Assembly (NCBI RefSeq): GCF_013307225.1
Contig: NZ_CP028942.1
Location: 1,550,001 to 1,614,000 of the forward strand
Length of the DNA: 64,000 bases
Source of the DNA: Polynucleobacter tropicus
GTDB taxonomy: Bacteria; Pseudomonadota; Gammaproteobacteria; Burkholderiales; Burkholderiaceae
Direction of reading: 5' to 3'
The notes beneath the pieces were generated by a model. It made no database searches and was not told the origin of the DNA. It saw only the letters and a program-made list of their open reading frames with translations. Shown here piece after piece: positions 18,487 through 24,991 of this stretch. The position numbers were made by a program, and so were the translations under genes. The first letter of the stretch is position 1. Each line of letters starts with the position of its first letter.

Positions 18487-19458
18487 TCAACGCTGCAAAT
18501 ATCCGCCGGCTGGGCTATTGGAGCCATGCACCATCGTGTGGCAGTTCATACAAGCACGCCCCATCAAACTAGAACTTGGAGATGTAGTAAATGGCTTGCC
18601 GGCAACATTGGGGCCAGGCAACTTACCACTATCATGCGGCTTATCATGACAGTCGTCACACAAGAATGGAGGACGATCTTTTAATAGCGGTGTGATATTT
18701 GAACCATGCGGGGTGTGGCAATTTGCGCAGTTCTCCACCACAGGCTGATGCTCGAACAATACTGGACCGCGTTTCTCTGCATGGCAAAGGAAGCAGGTTT
18801 CATTGAGCGTATTTTTCTTGAGCAGTTGTGGACCTGCAGAACCGTGTGGGTTATGACAATCAGAGCAAACTACTTTTCCAACCTCAATTGGGTGAGTAGA
18901 TGTTTTATAACTATCTGCACGCTGCTCTTTGTGGCAGGTGTAGCAAACTTGAGTTTGGGTTTTCTTGACACGTACTTTGTCAACTGGATTGTGGACAACG
19001 TGACAATCATTGCAAGCAACGTCATTTACTTGGTGCTGCGAACCATTCCAGTTAGTGCGCTTTTCACCTTTGTGGCAATTCTGACACTGACCCATGCGCT
19101 CTTGACTTGGGCTCTTATCGTAAACACCCTTCTTAAATACAAAATCAGGTGATGGGCGACCTTTGCCATCCTTATCACCGGCCAAGTGTTTATCACTTTG
19201 GCCATGGCAGGAAGTACAAGATGGTGTTCTGGAATCACCTTTTACACCGTGCTTAGTTTGATAGATAGAAAGGATTGGAGCATTTTCACTCTCATCGTGG
19301 CACTTGGTGCACTTGGCATCTTCTTTAAAAGCGGCCTTTGCAACATCTGCTTTGGTAGGAGTTAAATCTGGCAGATTATTTTGTGCAAATGCAAAGGGTG
19401 CCACACCAATGGCACCCAACACCGCGCTAATTACTAGAAGTTTTTTGAAGATCTTCAT
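18487..19458 (-). CDS. mtoA: Decaheme c-type cytochrome, MtrA/MtoA/PioA family
   Basis: About 323 residues with a signal peptide (to about residue 25). Ten CxxCH motifs begin at about residues 50, 81, 125, 149, 172, 198, 222, 244, 267 and 303: CTKCH, CTSCH, CQNCH, CNDCH, CYTCH, CSDCH, CFLCH, CANCH, CDDCH and CMNCH. Ten hemes in about 300 mature residues matches MtrA/MtoA; the long N-terminal extension of PioA is missing. It should form the heme wire inside the MtoB barrel. Two ATGs are close; the second (19458) has GAGGA at proper spacing, so I use it. No MtrC/OmcA-type surface cytochrome is nearby, which favours the electron-uptake (Mto/Pio) type. Confidence 0.95.
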   Translation of the reverse strand: MKIFKKLLVISAVLGAIGVAPFAFAQNNLPDLTPTKADVAKAAFKEDAKCTKCHDESENAPILSIYQTKHGVKGDSRTPSCTSCHGQSDKHLAGDKDGKGRPSPDFVFKKGVYDKSPSQERMGQCQNCHKGEKRTNWNGSQHQVNDVACNDCHVVHNPVDKVRVKKTQTQVCYTCHKEQRADSYKTSTHPIEVGKVVCSDCHNPHGSAGPQLLKKNTLNETCFLCHAEKRGPVLFEHQPVVENCANCHTPHGSNITPLLKDRPPFLCDDCHDKPHDSGKLPGPNVAGKPFTTSPSSSLMGRACMNCHTMVHGSNSPAGGYLQR

Positions 19459-19527
19459 TTGCATTCCTCGTGACTACGATTTCGAGTTTTTATTTCTATT
19501 TCTTTTTTTAATTTCAGCTTTTAATTC

Positions 19528-19884
19528 TTACTGAGCCAAAATCCACTGCACCAAGTTCTTCACTTGATCCATATCTTTTGGTGGGGAGGTTTTTACAACC
19601 TTGTGCTCTTCTTCATGACCATCTGGGAACTTTGCTTTTTCACCAGAAGTTAAATGGTTCACTAATTTCGCTTCAGCATTTGGTTTGCCTTTGTATTTTT
19701 CGGCAACACTGTGATATGAAGGACCATCTTTATCTTTATCAATAGCGTGGCACTTGAAACAATTATTTTGTTTGGCCAATGCTTTAGCAGCTTCTGCATC
19801 TGGTGCAGCGCTTGCTACTGATGAGAATGCCAAGGCTGCAAAACCGATAACTGCAGCACTGAAGATTTGTTTAGCTTGTGTCAT
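19528..19884 (-). CDS. mtoD: Periplasmic monoheme class I cytochrome c (MtoD-like)
   Basis: 118 residues. A signal peptide (to about residue 26, SVASA) is followed by one heme site, NNCFKCHAID at 42-46, and the class I C-terminal helix KNLVQWILAQ. The usual Met-Pro-Pro ligand loop reads KTSPPKDM here: Ser replaces Met before PP, leaving Met105 or His90/His94 as possible sixth ligands. It is the first gene of the operon, matching the mtoD-mtoA-mtoB-cymA order of Fe(II)-oxidising betaproteobacteria. The likely role is a soluble shuttle between the outer-membrane MtoAB conduit and inner-membrane or oxidase partners. AAGGAG precedes the ATG but can be paired in a leader hairpin. Confidence 0.85.
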   Translation of the reverse strand: MTQAKQIFSAAVIGFAALAFSSVASAAPDAEAAKALAKQNNCFKCHAIDKDKDGPSYHSVAEKYKGKPNAEAKLVNHLTSGEKAKFPDGHEEEHKVVKTSPPKDMDQVKNLVQWILAQ

Positions 19885-19886
19885 TT

Positions 19887-19942
19887 AATTCTCCTTGTGG
19901 GTGCCTTGGAAATACCCAAGACACAATTACTTAAGGAGAATT
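19887..19942 (-). promoter_or_regulatory. Structured mtoD leader that can sequester the ribosome binding site
   Basis: AATTCTCCTT (minus strand, 19942-19933) is exactly complementary to AAGGAGAATT (19896-19887), which contains the mtoD ribosome binding site. Inside the 36-base loop, TTGTG/CACAA and CTTGG/CCAAG can stack as further stems. The message could therefore fold with its AAGGAG buried. This is visible in the bases; regulation by temperature, an sRNA, a protein or translation coupling is inference. Confidence 0.55.
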
Positions 19943-19964
19943 CTATTTTTTAGGCTAGTTATTA

Positions 19965-20018
19965 GATATAGGATTGCTTAGGTAAATATCCATAGGAATA
20001 TTCCTATAGGAGATAGGA
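19965..20018 (-). promoter_or_regulatory. Candidate operator and promoter of the mtoDAB-cymA operon
   Basis: ATAGGAATATTCCTAT at 19992-20007 is a perfect 16-bp palindrome. ATAGGA also occurs at 19968, 20006 and 20013 on the plus strand. On the minus strand a -10-like TATATC lies at 19965-19970, predicting a start near 19958. The palindrome would then be centred at about -41.5, an activator position. The adjacent NarL-type regulator (20028-20672) is the obvious candidate to bind it. Confidence 0.55.
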
Positions 20019-20027
20019 CTAATCTGC

Positions 20028-20672
20028 TTATTTATCTAAATCTAACAATTTATGCTCAATGGCATACCGAATGAGGTCTGCCTGATTGGAAAGTCCAAGC
20101 TTTGAAAGAATGTGGGTTTTGTGGGTGCTAATTGTCTTAATGCTCAAGGAAAACTCGTCTGCAATATCAGTCAGACTTACCCCCTTCACAATGCGAACCA
20201 GAACCTCGTGTTCACGATCTGAGAGTGCACTATGAAGATGGTTATTGGCACCAGGCGCTACATCTGTAGCTAATAGTTCAGCTACTTTTTGACTAATAAA
20301 CATACCTCCAGTAGCAACCTTTCGTATCGCAGGAACGAAATGATCACTGTCCTCTTCTTTTGAAAGGTAACCTGATGCGCCGGCGCGAATTGCTCTCACC
20401 GCATATTGCTCTTCAGGGTGCATACTGAAAATCAATATGGGTAATTTGGGGCTTTCAGCTTTAATAAGCTTAATAAGCTCAATGCCATTTCTGCCGGGCA
20501 TAGATAAATCCAATACCACCATACTCCAGTCGCGCTCACGGACTCTCTCTAAGACTTGATTACCGTTAGCAGCCTCGCCAGCAACAACAAGATCATCCGT
20601 ATCGGCCAAAATTTTTCTAAGGCCATCCCGAATAATTGCGTGGTCATCTGCTACCAACACCTCAAGCTTCAT
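20028..20672 (-). CDS. NarL/FixJ-family response regulator
   Basis: 214 residues. The receiver domain (about 1-120) has the acidic pair in VADDH, phospho-acceptor Asp55 in VVLDLSMPG, and Lys105 in GYLSKEE. A LuxR-type helix-turn-helix (about 148-205) reads LSDREHEVLVRIVKGVSLTD and KTISTHKTHILSKLGLSNQA. It should be phosphorylated by the kinase encoded immediately upstream (four-base overlap) and bind DNA as a dimer. Its stop is 143 bases before mtoD, and a 16-bp palindrome lies in that gap, so control of the cytochrome operon is the simplest reading. The signal is unknown. Confidence 0.93.
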   Translation of the reverse strand: MKLEVLVADDHAIIRDGLRKILADTDDLVVAGEAANGNQVLERVRERDWSMVVLDLSMPGRNGIELIKLIKAESPKLPILIFSMHPEEQYAVRAIRAGASGYLSKEEDSDHFVPAIRKVATGGMFISQKVAELLATDVAPGANNHLHSALSDREHEVLVRIVKGVSLTDIADEFSLSIKTISTHKTHILSKLGLSNQADLIRYAIEHKLLDLDK

Positions 20673-22699
20673 GCATTAACCTCAGAAAAGATTGGGGAAT
20701 CCAAGTCAAACTCAACCCGAATGACAACTCCAGACAGTCTACCATTTGCCATGGTGAACTTAGCACCCAATGCATTCGCTCGCTCGCGCATGCTAACTAA
20801 TCCAAATCCGCCAGACTGCATTTCCGCTGGCAAACCAATGCCATTATCAGAAATTGTTAGAGTTAAATAATGCTCATCTTTGTCTAAAGTAATTTGCACT
20901 AAAGTTGCCTGTGCATGTCGAGCAATATTGGTTAATGATTCCTGCACAATTCTGAAAAGTGCAGTTGCCAATTCAGAATTGCTCACACATACTTCCGCAT
21001 TCAAATTCAGCTCTACAGGCACATGAGTACGTTTTGTAAATTCGCCTATAAGCCATTTAACCGCCTCGGCAAATCCGAGATCATCCAATATGATGGGGCG
21101 TAATTCAGTGGAGATTCTGCGCACCGAAGCAATTGCCCCATCAAGCTGCTGCTTCATTTCTAAAATGCGATCTTCCGGAGGTAAACGCCCCTCTTTAATA
21201 CGGCCATTAAGCCAAGTTAATTCCAACTTTAAGCCCGTCAGCTGCTGACCCAAATCATCATGCAACTCTCTTGCGATACGCGCCCTTTCCTCTTCGCGAA
21301 TATTCTCTAAAGCTTCAGATAACCCCCTCAATTGACGGTTCATTTCGCGCAATTCAATTTCCGACTTACGTCTTTCAGTTACATCCCGCAGCACCGCAGT
21401 TAATTGCTTTTTGCCATTAATGATCGTTTGAGAAATAGTCGACTCAATTGGAAACTCGACACCATCAGAACGAAGCCCAACAATACCGAGCTGAGGGCCC
21501 ATGGCCCGAGATCCCACTTCTGAACTGCCAAATTTTTTCACATGAGAATGATGGGCATCACGAAATCGTTCAGGCAATAACATCGCCAATGGTTGCCCCA
21601 GCACATCCTTAGCCTCCAAACCAAACATACGCTCTGCCGAGGGGTTAAATAAAATGATATTTTTATCCTCATCAACTGCAATAATCGCATCCATTACTGA
21701 CTCAATGGTATGTCGATATCGATCATGAACCATACCCAATTCGTCGGCCAACTTTTGTTGACGCATTGCTTCACGAATCAGCAATCCGGCGGCCACTATG
21801 ATAAAAAGACTGACCAAAGTTGAACTCATGACGATAGGAATGGCAGTCTCACGCCAAGAAGCCAAAGCCTCTTCCTCATCATTAGTCACTGCAATGAATA
21901 ATGGAAACTTGGGTACGGCACCTAAAACTAAATCCTCGTTTTCTCCGATATTTTTTAGGTGTGGCAAAAACAGTAATTTTCCATAATCCAACCTGGGCAA
22001 TTCCAAACCCAACTCAGGACCTCTTTCACCGATCATATTGTCTCGATGCGGAAAGCTTGCAAGCAAAATACCATCATCCCTATATAGGGATACTGGACGC
22101 GGATAATCCAGCTTCATCAGTTTGTATACATCCTCAAAATGCGCGATATCGATGGTGGCAACAATCAGCCCTCTAAACACACCATCTTCACTGATAATTT
22201 TTCTTGCCAAATATATAATCCATGACTTTGTTTGTGCATCATGAATGGGCTTACTAATAAAAAGATTTTTACCTCCTTGGCTTAAGAAGGTCTTGTAGTA
22301 CTCATGGCTACCAACATCAATCCTTTTCTTAGGTTGCTCAACCGATGAATTAATTACATAGCCATTTGGGTCAATTAAGAATAGGGAATCCATTTGGCGC
22401 ATACCCAAAACTCTGGTAGCTAGTAGTAAATGGATTTCAAAACTATCCAATGACAATTGCGCAGCATAAGGAGCGGCTAAACGATTTTGCACGCCCCGCA
22501 ATACCAAGTCTGCACTTTCAAAACTACGCTCGGTCTGCTCAACAAAAATTTTGGTAATGCCCACCGTCTCTGCGCGAGTATGAGCAAGTTCACGCTTACG
22601 TAAATCCCAAAGCAAAAAGGTCGTGGACAAAGCCACTATAACAATAGTTACAGTGGCAAAAAAGCCAATGGGGTAGGCTGGGCGCCCATGAAAATTCAT
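20669..22699 (-). CDS. Membrane sensor histidine kinase with periplasmic Cache-like and PAS domains
   Basis: 676 residues. Membrane helices at about 11-30 and 286-308 flank a periplasmic domain of about 255 residues resembling double Cache sensors (IIYLARKIISEDGVFRGLIV, ASFPHRDNMIG). A PAS domain follows (about 325-445, SVMDAIIAVDEDKNIILFNP), then the NarX/DesK-type dimerisation region with His480 in ARELHDDLGQQL. The ATPase domain has Asn591 (QESLTNIARHA) and DNGIGLP near 618. The partner is the regulator overlapping its stop. The periplasmic sensor faces the compartment of the Mto cytochromes. An FNR-type box lies 28 bases upstream of the start. No heme-binding or redox motif is obvious in the sensor domain. 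Confidence 0.92.
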   Translation of the reverse strand: MNFHGRPAYPIGFFATVTIVIVALSTTFLLWDLRKRELAHTRAETVGITKIFVEQTERSFESADLVLRGVQNRLAAPYAAQLSLDSFEIHLLLATRVLGMRQMDSLFLIDPNGYVINSSVEQPKKRIDVGSHEYYKTFLSQGGKNLFISKPIHDAQTKSWIIYLARKIISEDGVFRGLIVATIDIAHFEDVYKLMKLDYPRPVSLYRDDGILLASFPHRDNMIGERGPELGLELPRLDYGKLLFLPHLKNIGENEDLVLGAVPKFPLFIAVTNDEEEALASWRETAIPIVMSSTLVSLFIIVAAGLLIREAMRQQKLADELGMVHDRYRHTIESVMDAIIAVDEDKNIILFNPSAERMFGLEAKDVLGQPLAMLLPERFRDAHHSHVKKFGSSEVGSRAMGPQLGIVGLRSDGVEFPIESTISQTIINGKKQLTAVLRDVTERRKSEIELREMNRQLRGLSEALENIREEERARIARELHDDLGQQLTGLKLELTWLNGRIKEGRLPPEDRILEMKQQLDGAIASVRRISTELRPIILDDLGFAEAVKWLIGEFTKRTHVPVELNLNAEVCVSNSELATALFRIVQESLTNIARHAQATLVQITLDKDEHYLTLTISDNGIGLPAEMQSGGFGLVSMRERANALGAKFTMANGRLSGVVIRVEFDLDSPIFSEVNA

Positions 22700-22726
22700 G
22701 GATGCATATTACCCGATTAGATACAT

Positions 22727-22740
22727 TTGATCCATATCAA
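22727..22740. promoter_or_regulatory. Perfect FNR-type box between the kinase and the Cys-rich small protein
   Basis: TTGATCCATATCAA matches TTGAT-N4-ATCAA exactly. It lies in the 129-base divergent region. For the rightward gene, a good -10 (TATACT, 22791-22796) would put the box near -70. For the kinase it overlaps the likely promoter, where it could repress. Oxygen-dependent control of one or both is inferred. Confidence 0.65.
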
Positions 22741-22828
22741 CAAACCATTGGGATTTTCAGAATTCATACCAATTGCAATCTAGATCTGCCTATACTGAAT
22801 CAACCTTAATTAGCAGAGGAGACTCAAG

Positions 22829-23029
22829 ATGAAAACCATGAGATGCCCCCGAGTAAACGAAGATGTTCGTGTTGACATTACTGAGGCCAATTGCATTTCT
22901 GTACATGGATGCTTTGATGATGACTCTTGCCCGTTAGATGGTTGCTTTTCGAAACAAAAAATGGGCAAGCGTGACAATGAAAGTTACAACATTTCTGAAA
23001 GTAATTGTAAATTTGGCGATATGGCTTAA
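22829..23029 (+). CDS. Small Cys-rich protein of unknown function
   Basis: 66 residues with six Cys, at positions 6, 22, 28, 34, 39 and 60, and no signal peptide. The pattern CISVHGCFDDDSCPLDGCF, with one His between Cys residues, looks like a metal site (iron or zinc) or a redox-active thiol cluster. A strong ribosome binding site (GAGGAG) precedes the ATG at good distance and a TATACT -10 lies upstream, so the gene is very likely real. It is transcribed divergently from the sensor kinase of the cytochrome operon and shares an FNR-type box with it. I do not recognise a named family; a small metal-binding or redox accessory protein is the most I can infer. Confidence 0.75.
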   Translation: MKTMRCPRVNEDVRVDITEANCISVHGCFDDDSCPLDGCFSKQKMGKRDNESYNISESNCKFGDMA

Positions 23030-23601
23030 TTTAGAGAGCTCGCAAGCCCAATCCCCCTCTTAAGAATTCTTGGGCATGAATCCAAGTCTTTGCGTATTTC
23101 TTGGGTTTTTTTCTCAATAAATTGATCTACAAGCTTTAAGTTCATTTCTTGAACTTTTGTTAATTCTTTAATCTCAGCTTCAGAAAAGGGGCTATGCTTC
23201 AGCCTTTCCTCTACTACAAATTTAGGAAGAGCAAATAGTCTTCGACTTCCCTCAACCTTAATCAAACGATCATAAGATAAAGCTAATGTTAATAATTCAT
23301 TCTTTCTGATGGATCCGGACACACACCCCAGATAGCCATCACCAAAGTGCTGAATTAATAAATGGTCTGACTCAATTTCTCTTGGCAAGGCCAGCATAAT
23401 TGCCGACTGTTGAAATTGCTGTATCCAGCAGAATTTTAATAACTCTAATGTATTGAAATTTTTAATGGACTTGCGCGAGCAAAAAGCATTGTCACAAAAA
23501 TAGTGGGGAACAGCTTGCACTGGCAATCCATAAAGCGATAGCACCTCACTTTCAACACGGTGCTTGCGATACTCTAGTTCTGCTTGAAAAAATAGGTACA
23601 T
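23026..23601 (-). CDS. Unrecognised 191-residue cytoplasmic protein
   Basis: No signal peptide or membrane helix. The N-terminal part has a Cys cluster (HYFCDNAFCSRKS) and FCWIQQFQQSAIML. The C-terminal third is charged and helical (FSEAEIKELTKVQEMNLKLV). No family is recognised. GGGGGTG precedes the ATG at short spacing. The start codon and ribosome binding region sit within a perfect 12-bp inverted repeat, and a near-consensus FNR box lies 50 bases upstream, so expression seems tightly controlled. Its stop overlaps the stop of the convergent Cys-rich protein gene by four bases. Confidence 0.65.
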   Translation of the reverse strand: MYLFFQAELEYRKHRVESEVLSLYGLPVQAVPHYFCDNAFCSRKSIKNFNTLELLKFCWIQQFQQSAIMLALPREIESDHLLIQHFGDGYLGCVSGSIRKNELLTLALSYDRLIKVEGSRRLFALPKFVVEERLKHSPFSEAEIKELTKVQEMNLKLVDQFIEKKTQEIRKDLDSCPRILKRGIGLASSLN

Positions 23602-23630
23602 TTACACCCCCGCTAGTCGTGTAAATGTAC
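23596..23630. promoter_or_regulatory. 12-bp perfect inverted repeat over a start codon
   Basis: GTACATTTACAC at 23596-23607 and GTGTAAATGTAC at 23619-23630 are exact reverse complements, 11 bases apart. The left arm contains the ATG (23601-23599) of the unknown gene. The repeat could be a repressor operator, or an RNA hairpin that hides the start codon. Confidence 0.6.
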
Positions 23631-23650
23631 TCCTTGCAACTGCCTAGATA

Positions 23651-23664
23651 TTGATATAGCTCAA
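23651..23664 (-). promoter_or_regulatory. Near-consensus FNR-type box
   Basis: TTGATATAGCTCAA differs from TTGAT-N4-ATCAA at one base. On the minus strand a TACATT element at 23624-23629 is centred about 31 bases away, close to class II spacing. It would serve the unknown 191-residue gene. Evidence is weaker than for the two perfect boxes. Confidence 0.4.
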
Positions 23665-23686
23665 ACTTATTGGGAAATGTTTGGCT

Positions 23687-24145
23687 TTATTGCTGAGCCT
23701 TGACTGAGGCATCCTCTATCAAAACGCTATAACTGTAGCCATGTCCAAAATCTTTATTGGTTCGGACAATCCCTTTAACAATAACTACCGAACCTACTTT
23801 TGCCTGGTCTTTACTGGTAACAACCAAATCATTATTTTTATTTGCCACCGAACCAGAACCATCGCGTAAATGAATCCAATTCTTACTCATTATTTCTGGA
23901 CTGAATTTGACAACCTTAGCCCTCACTACAACAGGCTTATCTTTTAGGGCTGAGGCTTGATCAACAACTTCAGCCACAGTGTATGCATTTTGGCCGGGTG
24001 CCTTGCCTACATTAATATCACCCAAATCTACTGTACTCATTACAGACCCATGCGGGGAACTCCCATGGGGATTCGCTGTAGTGGCATCAACAGCATAGGA
24101 TAAGCCAAAAAATCCTAGCAAGATCGCAAAAAGTAGTGTTTTCAT
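23687..24145 (-). CDS. Periplasmic OB-fold-like protein
   Basis: 152 residues with a signal peptide (to about residue 18). The mature part starts with a His/Gly/Ser-rich stretch (NPHGSSPHGS), then an OB-fold-type beta region: YTVAEVVDQASALKDKPVVV, WIHLRDGSGSVANKNNDLVV and VGSVVIVKGIVRTNKDFGHG. Similar small secreted OB-fold proteins are annotated as nucleotide- or DNA-binding-like, with no proven function. It stands alone on the minus strand with its own short leader. The call is based on fold-like patterns, not on catalytic residues. Confidence 0.6.
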   Translation of the reverse strand: MKTLLFAILLGFFGLSYAVDATTANPHGSSPHGSVMSTVDLGDINVGKAPGQNAYTVAEVVDQASALKDKPVVVRAKVVKFSPEIMSKNWIHLRDGSGSVANKNNDLVVTSKDQAKVGSVVIVKGIVRTNKDFGHGYSYSVLIEDASVKAQQ

Positions 24146-24228
24146 ATTGATTTATAGATTAATAAGGTTTGAATTTTCTTATATTAATCTTTTTATTCAA
24201 TCAATAGAATTATTCATAGGCAAAAAGC

Positions 24229-24256
24229 AATTAAGCCACCCGAAGGTAGCTTAATT
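24229..24256 (-). terminator. Terminator after the first YceI-like gene
   Basis: AATTAAGC and GCTTAATT arms continue through one mismatch into ACC/GGT around a CGAA loop. TTTTT follows a few bases later on the minus strand. It lies 52 bases beyond the YceI gene ending at 24308. Confidence 0.6.
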
Positions 24257-24307
24257 AACTTAGGGCAAATAACTGCACCCTCAGCCTGAAAGGCTTATCA
24301 CTTTTTC

Positions 24308-24883
24308 TTACTCTTTCTTTGCGGCTTCAATTGCGATCAAGATCGTTACATCATCACCGACGTAAGGCGCATACTTGCCCATATTAAATTCGGTACGCTT
24401 TACTTTTGTCTCAGCATTAGCACCGCAATAATCAACGCCAGTCATAGGGTGCTTTTTGCAATCAAGGTTGGTAATCTTCAGCGTTACAGGCTTGCTAACA
24501 CCCTTTAAAGTCAAAGTACCTTTGAGGGCCACAGGCTTATTACCCTTAAAAATCATGTCATTCGATTGAAAAGTGGCTGTTGGGAATTCGGTTGTTGACA
24601 AAAAGTCTTCGCCTTGAATATGACCGTTGAACAGAGTAGACCCAGTATCAACTGACTTAGCGTCAATCGTAATATCAGCACTTCCTTTTTTAGCGGCTTG
24701 GTCAATCGTCACAGTTCCTGTAACTGTATTAAAACGGCTTGTCTGATTTGAAAAGCCTAAGTGGTTGTACTCAAACTGAGCAAATGTGTGATTTGCATCC
24801 GCCGTGTAAGTAGCTGGCGCTGCAACAGCCGCAGTAACTACACCAATAGTTGCAAATAATGCGATTAGTAATTTTGATTTCAT
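24308..24883 (-). CDS. YceI-family periplasmic protein (copy 1)
   Basis: 191 residues. A signal peptide (to about residue 21, AVAA) is followed by the YceI lipocalin-like fold: YTADANHTFAQFEYNHLGFS, VTIDAKSVDTGSTLFNGHIQ and LKGTLTLKGVSKPVTLKITN. YceI proteins bind long isoprenoid or fatty chains such as polyprenyl quinones in the periplasm. Two Cys (CKKH, YCGA) near the C-terminus may pair. It lies 108 bases after a second yceI gene that is coupled to cytochrome b561. Confidence 0.92.
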   Translation of the reverse strand: MKSKLLIALFATIGVVTAAVAAPATYTADANHTFAQFEYNHLGFSNQTSRFNTVTGTVTIDQAAKKGSADITIDAKSVDTGSTLFNGHIQGEDFLSTTEFPTATFQSNDMIFKGNKPVALKGTLTLKGVSKPVTLKITNLDCKKHPMTGVDYCGANAETKVKRTEFNMGKYAPYVGDDVTILIAIEAAKKE

Positions 24884-24991
24884 ATATTTCTCCGTGATAA
24901 AAAATGATTTAACTAAAAATTGCTGAATACTACTTAATAACTTCCTTAATAACTTGTTTCGCTATTCCTTGTTATTTCTTGCCATTCCTTG

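Noticed and set aside
18706-19152. 148-codon open frame on the plus strand inside the decaheme gene
   Set aside because: It is opposite to ten regularly spaced CxxCH motifs with full coding constraint on the minus strand, and has no start signals; a shadow frame.
15465-22699. MtrC/OmcA-type surface decaheme cytochrome in the cluster
   Set aside because: All CxxCH-rich frames were examined; only monoheme, decaheme and tetraheme proteins occur and none has a lipoprotein signal.
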